Assembly (NCBI GenBank): GCA_903921965.1
Contig: CAIXSE010000120.1
Span: 1 to 8,511, forward strand
Origin: an uncultured Thermoleophilia bacterium
Lineage (GTDB): Bacteria > Actinomycetota > Thermoleophilia > UBA2241
Direction: 5' to 3'
Length of the DNA: 8,511 bases
Notes under the pieces: model-generated
Told to the model about the DNA's origin: nothing
Seen by the model: only the letters and a program-made list of their open reading frames with translations
The model's database searches: none
Part shown: one piece after another, positions 1-5,100 of the stretch
Numbering within the stretch: position 1 is the stretch's first letter
How the letters are laid out: each line of letters opens with the position of its first letter
Made by a program: the position numbers and the translations under genes

Positions 1-120
1 AGCCGGCCTCCGCCGCGGCCGTGCCGCCGTCCTCCGCAGCCTGCTCCCGCGCCGCCGCCTCGTCCGCCGCCGCCGCCCGCGCCGCCTCGTCGCCCGCCGC
101 CTCCCGCGCCGCCTGCAGCT
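1..120. repeat. GCC/GCG-rich low-complexity tract encoding the aldolase Ala/Glu tail
   Basis: A run of near-repeated GCC, CGCC and CTCGTC units makes this stretch low complexity. Read on the minus strand it stays open in the aldolase frame and encodes a tail of Ala with interspersed Glu, Asp and Arg. No exact long unit repeats in tandem. It looks like a slippage-prone coding tract, not a separate element. Confidence 0.55.
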
Positions 121-781
121 GCCCCGACAGCTTCTTCTCGTCCTTGCGCAGCCGCGCGAACGCGACCTCGCGGATGGGCGCCGGCACCTTGCGCACTTTG
201 TCGCCGGTCATCAGCGCGAGCAGGTAGTCCAGGGCGACCTTCTCGAGCAGCGCCATGTTGAAGGCGGCGCGCTCGGGGTCGCCGCCCAGCACCAGCACCC
301 CGTGGTTGGCGAGGATGTACGCGTTGGCGTTGCTGCCCACGGCCTTCTCCACGTTCTTGCGGAGGAAGGAGGTGCCGGACGGCGCGTAGTCCACGATCTC
401 CACGGAGCGCCCCAGGAAGCGCACCTGCTCGTCGAACAGCGCCGGGATGGGTCGCCGCACCAGGGCCAGCGCGCTGGCGTACGGCTGGTGCGTGTGGACG
501 ATCGCGTTGGCGTCCGGCCGCCGCACGTACACCGCGGCGTGCATGCCGGCCTCGATGGAGGCCTTGTGCATCCCCTCCAGCCGCTTCAGGTCGTGGTCGA
601 GCACGCAGACGTCCTCGGCGTGCATGACGGCGTAGTCGTAGCTGGAAGGCGTGATCGCGAACGCGTCTTCGCCGGGCACGCGGACCGAGACGTTGCCTTC
701 GGTCGTCTTCAGGTAGCCGCGCTCGAGCAGGCTCCGGCAGAGCGAGACGACCTGCTCGCGCGACGCCGCGTACCGCTTCAC
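1..781 (-). CDS. Class II aldolase/adducin family protein (3' end outside window)
   Basis: Likely a Zn-dependent class II aldolase, or a related epimerase or dehydratase, acting on a small sugar or sugar-phosphate in the cytoplasm. Visible signatures are TEGNVS (residues 27-32, the GN loop), ITPSS (43-47), Glu77 followed by His81 (catalytic Glu of the family), HTH at 96-98 and NHG at 159-161. His96, His98 and His160 are the expected zinc ligands. The start is GTG at 781, preceded by AAGGAGG at 788-794 with a 6-base spacer; the GTG just upstream hits a stop after two codons. The fold ends near residue 220. After that comes an Ala/Glu/Asp/Arg-rich tail (about 222-260) that continues past the edge, so at least 260 codons are present. 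The usual PSSE phosphate-binding loop is degenerate here (A-S-I-E at 74-77), so substrate prediction is unsafe. It lies 59 bases after the DUF202 gene on the same strand. The family is clear; the function is not. Confidence 0.9.
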   Translation of the reverse strand, partial: MKRYAASREQVVSLCRSLLERGYLKTTEGNVSVRVPGEDAFAITPSSYDYAVMHAEDVCVLDHDLKRLEGMHKASIEAGMHAAVYVRRPDANAIVHTHQPYASALALVRRPIPALFDEQVRFLGRSVEIVDYAPSGTSFLRKNVEKAVGSNANAYILANHGVLVLGGDPERAAFNMALLEKVALDYLLALMTGDKVRKVPAPIREVAFARLRKDEKKLSGQLQAAREAAGDEAARAAAADEAAAREQAAEDGGTAAAEAG

Positions 782-801
782 GTCACCCCTCCTTCACGCA
801 A

Positions 802-839
802 GGCACGGCCGGCAGACCGCTGCGCCGGCCGGACGTGCC
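802..839 (-). terminator. Bulged GC hairpin between the DUF202 gene and the aldolase gene
   Basis: GGCAC (802-806) pairs with GTGCC (835-839), and GGCCGGC (807-813) pairs with GCCGGCC (824-830). The result is a 12-bp stem with a 4-base bulge (GGAC, 831-834) and a 10-base loop. It starts just after the DUF202 stop and ends 7 bases before the Shine-Dalgarno of the aldolase gene. There is no T-run on the minus strand beyond it, only TT. It could attenuate read-through, stabilise the upstream mRNA end, or do nothing; the position is the main argument. Confidence 0.35.
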
Positions 840-840
840 G

Positions 841-1227
841 TCAGACCTCGACGACGATGAGCAGGACGGTGAGCACCGCCAGCACCAGGCCATACGCGGT
901 CACAAGGGTCAGCGTCCACGCGTGCTCGGGCAGGTACTCCTGGGCGGCCAGCGCCCCGCGCACGCCGCGGAACCGGTACGCGGCGAGCACGAGCAGCAGG
1001 ATCCCGAACGCGCCGTAGGCGGCGCCGAGCAGGCCGAAAGCCAGGTGCGAGACGTCGGCGAGCGCCGGCAGGAGGCGCCCGACGGCCAGGGCCATGCCGA
1101 GAGCCCCGAGGGCGGTGCGGACCCACGCGAGGTACGTGCGCTCGGCCGCGAGCCACGTACGCCGCGGGGCGGAGTCGCCCGGAGACTGGGCGACCGACTG
1201 CACCGGCGAGGGCGGGACATCGCTCAT
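841..1227 (-). CDS. DUF202 (YidH-type) family small integral membrane protein
   Basis: A 128-residue membrane protein of unknown function. A polar Pro/Ser-rich N-terminus (1-24) is followed by the DUF202 hallmark ERTYLAWVRT (29-38), which leads into the first transmembrane helix (about 33-55). Helices two (62-84) and three (104-127) follow, and the protein ends right after the third helix. The length and three-helix layout fit the family. Start choice: ATG at 1227 or, three codons upstream, ATG at 1236. Neither has a good Shine-Dalgarno. A TACAAT hexamer sits 7 bases before 1227, which would suit a leaderless start there, so 1227 is preferred. The gene is divergent from the small membrane protein at 1415 and lies upstream of the aldolase gene. 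The family is confident; the role is unknown. Confidence 0.87.
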   Translation of the reverse strand: MSDVPPSPVQSVAQSPGDSAPRRTWLAAERTYLAWVRTALGALGMALAVGRLLPALADVSHLAFGLLGAAYGAFGILLLVLAAYRFRGVRGALAAQEYLPEHAWTLTLVTAYGLVLAVLTVLLIVVEV

Positions 1228-1234
1228 GCCGACC

Positions 1235-1240
1235 ATTGTA
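1235..1240 (-). promoter_or_regulatory. Candidate -10 element for a leaderless DUF202 transcript
   Basis: On the minus strand TACAAT (5 of 6 matches to TATAAT) ends 7 bases before the ATG at 1227. That is the spacing expected if transcription begins at or next to the start codon. No recognisable -35 hexamer is seen 16-18 bases upstream. The absence of a Shine-Dalgarno supports the idea, but the element also overlaps the alternative ATG at 1236. Confidence 0.35.
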
Positions 1241-1306
1241 GTCCAGTGCCCGGGGCGCCCGGCGCCGGGGCGATGAGGAACGTGCGCACGCGTGTAGTAC
1301 GCGGAC

Positions 1307-1323
1307 TCACCCGTTTCGGGTGA
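1307..1323. promoter_or_regulatory. Perfect 7-bp palindrome in a divergent intergenic gap (possible operator)
   Basis: TCACCCG, a TTT centre, then CGGGTGA: a perfect inverted repeat of 7-bp arms. It sits in the 187-base gap between the divergent DUF202 gene and the small membrane-protein gene, 80-108 bases from either start. The short spacer and divergent-promoter position fit a dimeric repressor site. In RNA it would also form a tight hairpin with a 3-base loop. No known regulator consensus is recognised. Confidence 0.4.
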
Positions 1324-1335
1324 TGAGAAACCGTC

Positions 1336-1397
1336 CGCCAGGCCCGAGGATCGTCGTCGAGAGCGTCGACCGGCACCAGCCGGGACGCAACCTGGCG
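1336..1397 (+). promoter_or_regulatory. Possible three-way-junction 5' leader of the small membrane-protein gene
   Basis: CGCCAGG (1336-1342) is complementary to CCTGGCG (1391-1397) and would close a 7-bp helix. Two hairpins fit inside it: an imperfect one at 1354-1369 (TCG and CG pairs around a T-T mismatch, loop AGAG) and a perfect CCGGC/GCCGG hairpin at 1370-1383 with loop ACCA. The unpaired strand GACGCAA (1384-1390) follows. The Shine-Dalgarno begins 6 bases downstream (1403). It matches no riboswitch class that I can recognise, and GC-rich sequence pairs easily by chance. Confidence 0.3.
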
Positions 1398-1414
1398 AAA
1401 AGAGGAGGGGCCCC

Positions 1415-1789
1415 ATGACCACCTTGACCGGCGACCACGGCACCGCACGCTACGGCGGCGAACACTGGAGCGTGCGTCACCCGGTCACGACCACGATCGC
1501 CATCATTGCGCTCGCGATCGTCTGCGGCGCCCTGATCGGCCTGCTCATCGAGGCCGTCCAGAGCGGCCCCGCCACGGCGTCGCAGCACCGCGGCGGCGCC
1601 CACACCCGCGCGGAGACGCTCGTCGCCGCGCAAGCCACCGTGGGGGTCGCGGCAGTGACCGAGCAGGCCGCCGCGCCGGCCGGCGGCGGACACACCGTGG
1701 CGGTCGTCAAGCGCAGCCCGGCCCGGAGCGGGTTCGCCACGGGGCGCGGTCTGGTGCAGACGGGCGTGCCGCCCGCCGCGCCGCAGTGA
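1415..1789 (+). CDS. Uncharacterised single-pass membrane protein, 124 residues
   Basis: I do not recognise this protein. A short hydrophilic N-terminus containing GGEHWSVRHP (14-23) precedes one strongly hydrophobic helix (about 25-47). A mostly low-complexity segment rich in Ala, Gly, Thr and Gln follows (48-124), ending in PPAAPQ. Arg11, Arg21 and His22 before the helix and Glu46 after it suggest a cytoplasmic N-terminus and an exported tail. There is no signal-peptidase or lipobox site. The ATG at 1415 has AGGAGG at 1403-1408 with a 6-base spacer, which is the main evidence that it is real; a GGGGCCCC palindrome (1407-1414) spans the gap. A strong hairpin starts 2 bases after the TGA. It stands alone, divergent from the DUF202 gene and convergent with the aminotransferase. 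Annotate as hypothetical membrane protein. Confidence 0.7.
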   Translation: MTTLTGDHGTARYGGEHWSVRHPVTTTIAIIALAIVCGALIGLLIEAVQSGPATASQHRGGAHTRAETLVAAQATVGVAAVTEQAAAPAGGGHTVAVVKRSPARSGFATGRGLVQTGVPPAAPQ

Positions 1790-1790
1790 C

Positions 1791-1827
1791 TCGCGGCCCG
1801 CTCGCGGGGCCGCGCGAGCGGGCGCGA
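1791..1827 (+). terminator. Strong GC hairpin directly after the small membrane-protein gene
   Basis: TCGCG (1791-1795), a bulged G at 1796 and CCCGCTCGCG (1797-1806) pair with 1813-1827, giving 15 base pairs around a 6-base loop. It begins 2 bases after the stop codon. There is no T-run on either side, as is common for GC-rich actinobacterial terminators. Confidence 0.65.
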
Positions 1828-1850
1828 CCCGACGGAGACGGGACCGCGAA

Positions 1851-1881
1851 GGGCCCGGCGCGCCTGCGGTACGCCGGGCCC
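1851..1881. terminator. Perfect 10-bp hairpin in the convergent gap, likely aminotransferase terminator
   Basis: GGGCCCGGCG (1851-1860) and CGCCGGGCCC (1872-1881) form a perfect 10-bp stem with an 11-base loop. It lies 29 bases beyond the aminotransferase stop on the minus strand and also downstream of the small membrane-protein gene, so it can act in both directions. No T-run follows. The loop contains GCCTGCGG, which is complementary to CCGCAGGC at 1886-1893, so a competing helix or pseudoknot is possible. Confidence 0.6.
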
Positions 1882-1910
1882 GCTGCCGCAGGCGCGGGCG
1901 CCGGCCGGCG

Positions 1911-3038
1911 CTAGTCTTCCAGCGTCCGCAGGAACGCCGACACGGCCGCCAGGCCCCCCTCGAGCGTCGCGCGGGCGCAGGCGTAGCCGAGACGGAAGGA
2001 GCGCTCCTCGCCGAAGGCGACGCCGGGCATGACGAAGGCGCCGTCGAGGTCGAACAACCGCCGGCAGAAGTCCACGGACGGGAGGTCGTACGCGTAGCGC
2101 ACGAGCGCCGTGGTGCCGGCCCGCGGCCGCACGAAGCGCAGCCGCGGTTCGCTCTGTACCCAGGCGTCGAGCAGCTCGACGTTCGCGCGCACGATGGCGA
2201 GGCTCCGCCCCAGGACCGCGTCGAGGTGCTCGAGCGCCACGGCGGCGAGGGCGTCGTCGAGCACGCCGGCGCTGATCGTGGTGTAGTCGCGGACCTCGAG
2301 GCAGCGCTCGATGAGCTCCTGCGGGCCGGCCACCCAGCCGGTGCGCAGGCCGGCGAGCGAGTAGCTCTTGCTCATGCTGCCGGAGCTCACGCCCTTCTCG
2401 TAGAGGTCGGCGACCGAGGGCGCCGTCGTGCCCGGCTCGTGCTCGAGCCGGCGGTACACCTCGTCGCAGAAGAGCCAGGCATCGTGCTCGCGCGCGACCT
2501 CGACGAGCTCCCGCAGCAGCGGCTCCTCGATCAGCGCGCCCGTCGGGTTGTTGGGGTTGTTGAGGACGATCAGGCCGGTGCGCGCGTCGCAGGCGGCGCG
2601 CACCGCCTCCGCGTCGGGCAGGTAGCCGTCGGCCTCGCGCAACCGCACCTCGTGCACCTCGGCGCCGAGCGAGGCCGGCACCGAGTAGAGCTGCTGGTAG
2701 GTGGGCTGCACGCTGACCACCGAGCCGCCCGGCTCGACGAGCGCGTACAGGGCGAGGAAGTTGGCGCCGATGGCGCCGTTGGCCGTGAGGATGTTCGCGG
2801 GCCCGATGCGCTCGCCGTAGAGCGCCGCTATCGCGGCGCGCAGCCGCGGCGAGCCGGTGATGTCGCCGTAGCCGAGCCACGTGCCGCGCAGCGCCCCGAG
2901 CACGCCGTCCGCGTCGCCGGAGAGGGCGAGCAACTCCTCGAGGGTGAGCGAGTGCACGCAGGTCTCGGCGATGTTCCAGGTGGCCGTCGTCTCGTGGGCG
3001 TTCATCCACTGCTCGACGAAGAAGGGTTCGATGTGCAC
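1911..3038 (-). CDS. Fold-type I PLP-dependent aminotransferase (class I/II)
   Basis: A cytoplasmic pyridoxal-phosphate enzyme of 375 residues that transfers an amino group between an amino acid and a 2-oxo acid, or catalyses a related PLP reaction. The expected landmarks are in order: GYGDITGSPRLR substrate/cofactor loop (57-68), NPNNPTG (161-167, PLP Asn164), CDEVYR (191-196, Asp192 and Tyr195), SMSKSYSLAGLRTGW (221-235, Schiff-base Lys224) and a C-terminal carboxylate-binding Arg at 349. GTG at 3038 is chosen because GGGAGG (3043-3048) precedes it by 4 bases and the residues upstream are unstructured; the frame stays open upstream to an ATG at 3146 that I consider spurious. Overall layout resembles the aspartate aminotransferase group, and the motif-to-motif pattern also recalls capreomycidine-synthase-like enzymes. 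Substrate cannot be assigned. It follows the phosphatase gene on the same strand but is separated from it by a strong hairpin, so it probably has its own promoter. Confidence 0.92.
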   Translation of the reverse strand: MHIEPFFVEQWMNAHETTATWNIAETCVHSLTLEELLALSGDADGVLGALRGTWLGYGDITGSPRLRAAIAALYGERIGPANILTANGAIGANFLALYALVEPGGSVVSVQPTYQQLYSVPASLGAEVHEVRLREADGYLPDAEAVRAACDARTGLIVLNNPNNPTGALIEEPLLRELVEVAREHDAWLFCDEVYRRLEHEPGTTAPSVADLYEKGVSSGSMSKSYSLAGLRTGWVAGPQELIERCLEVRDYTTISAGVLDDALAAVALEHLDAVLGRSLAIVRANVELLDAWVQSEPRLRFVRPRAGTTALVRYAYDLPSVDFCRRLFDLDGAFVMPGVAFGEERSFRLGYACARATLEGGLAAVSAFLRTLED

Positions 3039-3082
3039 GCTGCCTCCCGGCTCTCGCTGCCCGGCCGCGCCGGCCGTGCCCA

Positions 3083-3111
3083 ATCCTGAGCGCGGCCGGA
3101 CACACCCGCAA
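3083..3111 (-). promoter_or_regulatory. Weak candidate promoter for the aminotransferase gene
   Basis: On the minus strand TTGCGG (3106-3111) and CAGGAT (3083-3088) are separated by 17 bases, each matching 3 of 6 consensus positions. The site lies between the upstream hairpin and the GTG start, which is where a promoter is needed. Sequence support alone is thin. Confidence 0.25.
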
Positions 3112-3144
3112 CCGCGTCCGGCCGGGGCGGCTCCCCCGGAACGC

Positions 3145-3180
3145 ACGGCGGGCGGGCCCCTCCCGGGGCCCGCCCGCCGT
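3145..3180 (-). terminator. Perfect 16-bp GC hairpin, terminator of the phosphatase gene
   Basis: Bases 3145-3160 and 3165-3180 are exact reverse complements (arms start ACGGCGGGCGGG), giving 16 uninterrupted pairs around a 4-base TCCC loop. It lies 39 bases beyond the phosphatase stop and about 107 bases ahead of the aminotransferase start on the same strand. There is no T-run. It most likely ends the phosphatase transcript. Confidence 0.75.
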
Positions 3181-3219
3181 CCTCACGCCGCGAGGCGCCA
3201 GGTCGTCAGCTTTGCCGGG

Positions 3220-4890
3220 TCACTTCGGGAGCTTGACGCTGTAGGCCACGCCGTCCATCGACTCCGTCGGTGCGATGTCCATAGCCTTCATCACGGTCGG
3301 CATGATGTCGACCAGACGGAACTGCGTCTTGTTGTCGACCGCCTTCTTCATGCCGGGCATGAAGAACGTCATCGGGATCTTCTGCACGTCCATCTGGGCG
3401 CCGCCGTGATCGCCGAACACGCCGTAGCTGGTGTAGTCGGCGAGCAGCCCGAGCACGTCGGCCGAGCCGTCCCAGCACATCGTGTCGACGAGTTCCTGGC
3501 CGTGCGCTGCCCACCAGGAGGCCTGCGTCCCGGTCATGCCGGTCAGGTGCGAGTACAGCTTGTAGCGGTCGCCCACCTTGTAGTAGGTGGCGATGACGTT
3601 GGGAAGCGTCTCCATGACGGCGGCGGCTTCCTTCTTCTTCGCCATGCTCCAGTCCTTGAGCCACGTCTCGATGGCGGTGGACTGGTAGCTGAACTCCACG
3701 TTGCCGGTGTCCATGAGCGGCTTGAGGGCGGCCGAACCGGTGCTCGTGCTCTCGGCGCTCACGCCGGCGTGCCACGCACCGGCGTACCAGTTCTTGAGGT
3801 TGCCGCCGTCGTAGAGGTCGTCACCCTTGAAGCCGCCGTCCTTGCCGTAGGTGGAGCCGTGGTCGGCGGTCAGGATGATGAGGGTGTCGTTGTAGATGCC
3901 CTTGTCCTTGAGCCGCTGGATGAGCGCTCCGAGCATGGCGTCGGCGTTCGCGGCGATCCAGTCCATGTGGACCTGGTTCACCAGGCTGTTCGGGTCCCAG
4001 GTGTAGTTCTGCAGGGTGTCGACCTCGCCGCCGCCCCACATGTGGCCGATCTTGTCCATGGCGCTGAAGGTCACCCAGAGGCCGGACCAGTTCTCCTTGT
4101 CCATCATGGCGAGGGCGGCGTCGGCCACCCAGCGGTCGCCGCTCTGGTGGTCGTCGTACGGACCGCCGACGTAGCGCCCGTCCTCGGCGTACAGCCACGA
4201 CGGGAACTGCTTCTCGGTGCCGTAGGTGTCGCTCGCGTTGCCGACGCTCACCAGGTAGCGGTTGTCCGACTTGATGTAATCGGGGACCTTGCCGGACGGC
4301 CCGCGGTACGTGCCGGTCCACGGCACGACGCTCGGGTCGGCCAGGTCGGCGACCTTTTTCTTGCTGCTCATGCGCACGTACCAGTCGGAGCTGGAGGCCG
4401 CCATGGACTCGACCTGGTACCCCTTCTCACCGACGTTCATGACCACGGTGCCGGGGAACTTCTCGTGCAGGTAGTCTCCGAGCTTCTTGTAGTCCCAGGC
4501 GTCGATGAGCTTGACGTACTGGTCGTAGCCGAGGTCGCCGCTCGTGACGATGGCGTTGGCACCGAATCCGAGGATGTTGTCGACGTCACGGAACGCCTCG
4601 TCGGACCATCCCATGTGCTTGGGGAACTGGCCGCTGACCATGACGTTGTGGCTGACGACCGTCTCGGACGCCATGTCGCCGACGTAGGCGTTCGGGAAGG
4701 AGAGTCCGTGCTGCTGCAGGTCGAGCACGTTCTCCATGCCGAGCAGCTTGGCGTACTCGGGCTTCATCTGGTCCATCACCACGATCATCACGTGTGTGGG
4801 CCGGTGGACGGCGAGCGCCGGAGCGGCGAGCGCCAGCACCACCCCCAGGCACAGTGCTGCCATGAACAGGACGCGGAGTCTTCTCACCAT
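3220..4890 (-). CDS. Secreted alkaline-phosphatase-superfamily hydrolase (NPP/phosphodiesterase-like)
   Basis: An exported metal-dependent phosphoester hydrolase of 556 residues. Residues 1-27 are a typical signal peptide: MVRRLR, a hydrophobic core, then ALA before the predicted cut. The two-metal site of the superfamily can be traced: Asp40 (VVMDQ), candidate nucleophile Thr77 in ASETVVSH, Asp279 and His283 (AMDKIGH), Asp343-His344 (TADHG) and His495 (GDHGG). The C-terminal DIMPTVMKAMDI (528-539) is the usual closing motif of sulfatase/phosphodiesterase-type members. ATG at 4890 has GGAGG at 4897-4901 with a 6-base spacer and gives the clean signal peptide; in-frame starts further upstream do not. 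The region between the nucleophile and the DKIGH motif (about 100-275) is long and rich in Tyr, Asp and Gly, probably shaping the substrate pocket. The substrate is unknown: nucleotide, phospholipid head group or other phosphodiester are all possible. It is divergent from the methyltransferase. Confidence 0.92.
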   Translation of the reverse strand: MVRRLRVLFMAALCLGVVLALAAPALAVHRPTHVMIVVMDQMKPEYAKLLGMENVLDLQQHGLSFPNAYVGDMASETVVSHNVMVSGQFPKHMGWSDEAFRDVDNILGFGANAIVTSGDLGYDQYVKLIDAWDYKKLGDYLHEKFPGTVVMNVGEKGYQVESMAASSSDWYVRMSSKKKVADLADPSVVPWTGTYRGPSGKVPDYIKSDNRYLVSVGNASDTYGTEKQFPSWLYAEDGRYVGGPYDDHQSGDRWVADAALAMMDKENWSGLWVTFSAMDKIGHMWGGGEVDTLQNYTWDPNSLVNQVHMDWIAANADAMLGALIQRLKDKGIYNDTLIILTADHGSTYGKDGGFKGDDLYDGGNLKNWYAGAWHAGVSAESTSTGSAALKPLMDTGNVEFSYQSTAIETWLKDWSMAKKKEAAAVMETLPNVIATYYKVGDRYKLYSHLTGMTGTQASWWAAHGQELVDTMCWDGSADVLGLLADYTSYGVFGDHGGAQMDVQKIPMTFFMPGMKKAVDNKTQFRLVDIMPTVMKAMDIAPTESMDGVAYSVKLPK

Positions 4891-4940
4891 GAGCCCCCTC
4901 CAGTCGTGCACCGGCCCCCCAAACGGAGAGCCCCCATATC

Positions 4941-4958
4941 CTGCGGCGGGCGCCGCAG
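4941..4958. promoter_or_regulatory. 8-bp palindrome in the phosphatase leader
   Basis: CTGCGGCG, GG, CGCCGCAG: 8-bp arms with a 2-base centre. It lies between the candidate phosphatase promoter and its start codon. It could be a leader hairpin or an operator; no known consensus is recognised. Confidence 0.3.
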
Positions 4959-4967
4959 CGCGTCTCG

Positions 4968-4996
4968 AATCCTCCGCCTTGAGCGGCTGGTGTCAA
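4968..4996 (-). promoter_or_regulatory. Candidate promoter of the secreted phosphatase gene
   Basis: On the minus strand a perfect TTGACA (4991-4996) is followed after 16-17 bases by GAGGAT/AGGATT (4968-4974), a weak -10 match. Transcription would begin near 4961, leaving a leader of about 70 bases before the ATG at 4890. A perfect -35 hexamer in such GC-rich sequence, placed correctly in a divergent gap, is fair support. Confidence 0.5.
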
Positions 4997-5028
4997 GAGA
5001 CGTGCGAGTCGTGAGCGTTCGTGTGCGG

Positions 5029-5034
5029 TATCCT
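5029..5034 (+). promoter_or_regulatory. Candidate -10 element of the methyltransferase gene
   Basis: TATCCT (4 of 6 to TATAAT) lies 66 bases before the GTG at 5101 in an AT-poor stretch. No convincing -35 is seen at 16-18 bases. It is placed back to back with the phosphatase promoter. Confidence 0.3.
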
Positions 5035-5100
5035 CCGAGCGCAGGGGCGCCGGAGGAGCCGGGCCCAACGGCCGCCCGCCCGCGACGGAGGTGAGGCCTC

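Noticed and set aside
302..1018. Plus-strand 238-codon frame opposite the aldolase and DUF202 genes
   Set aside because: It is antisense to two genes with clear family motifs and good starts; His/Val/Arg-rich shadow composition.
1379..1397. GGGACGCAA resembling the core of a class I c-di-GMP riboswitch
   Set aside because: The partner segment (GGCAAACC) and the GAAA tetraloop of that riboswitch are missing, so only a 9-base match remains.
1477..3186. Minus-strand 569-codon frame overlapping the aminotransferase and the small membrane-protein gene
   Set aside because: Arg/Ala-rich shadow in another frame, without ribosome binding site or motifs.
5055..5065. 11-base GGAGCCGGGCC shared with 8334-8344, both near candidate -10 elements
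   Set aside because: The distance from the -10 elements differs (20 versus 4 bases), and 11-base matches are common by chance at this GC content.
2881..5094. Long plus-strand open frame (737 codons) across the phosphatase and aminotransferase genes
   Set aside because: It runs through a terminator hairpin and two genes with full motif sets on the other strand; its protein shows only His/Val/Arg/Gly bias.
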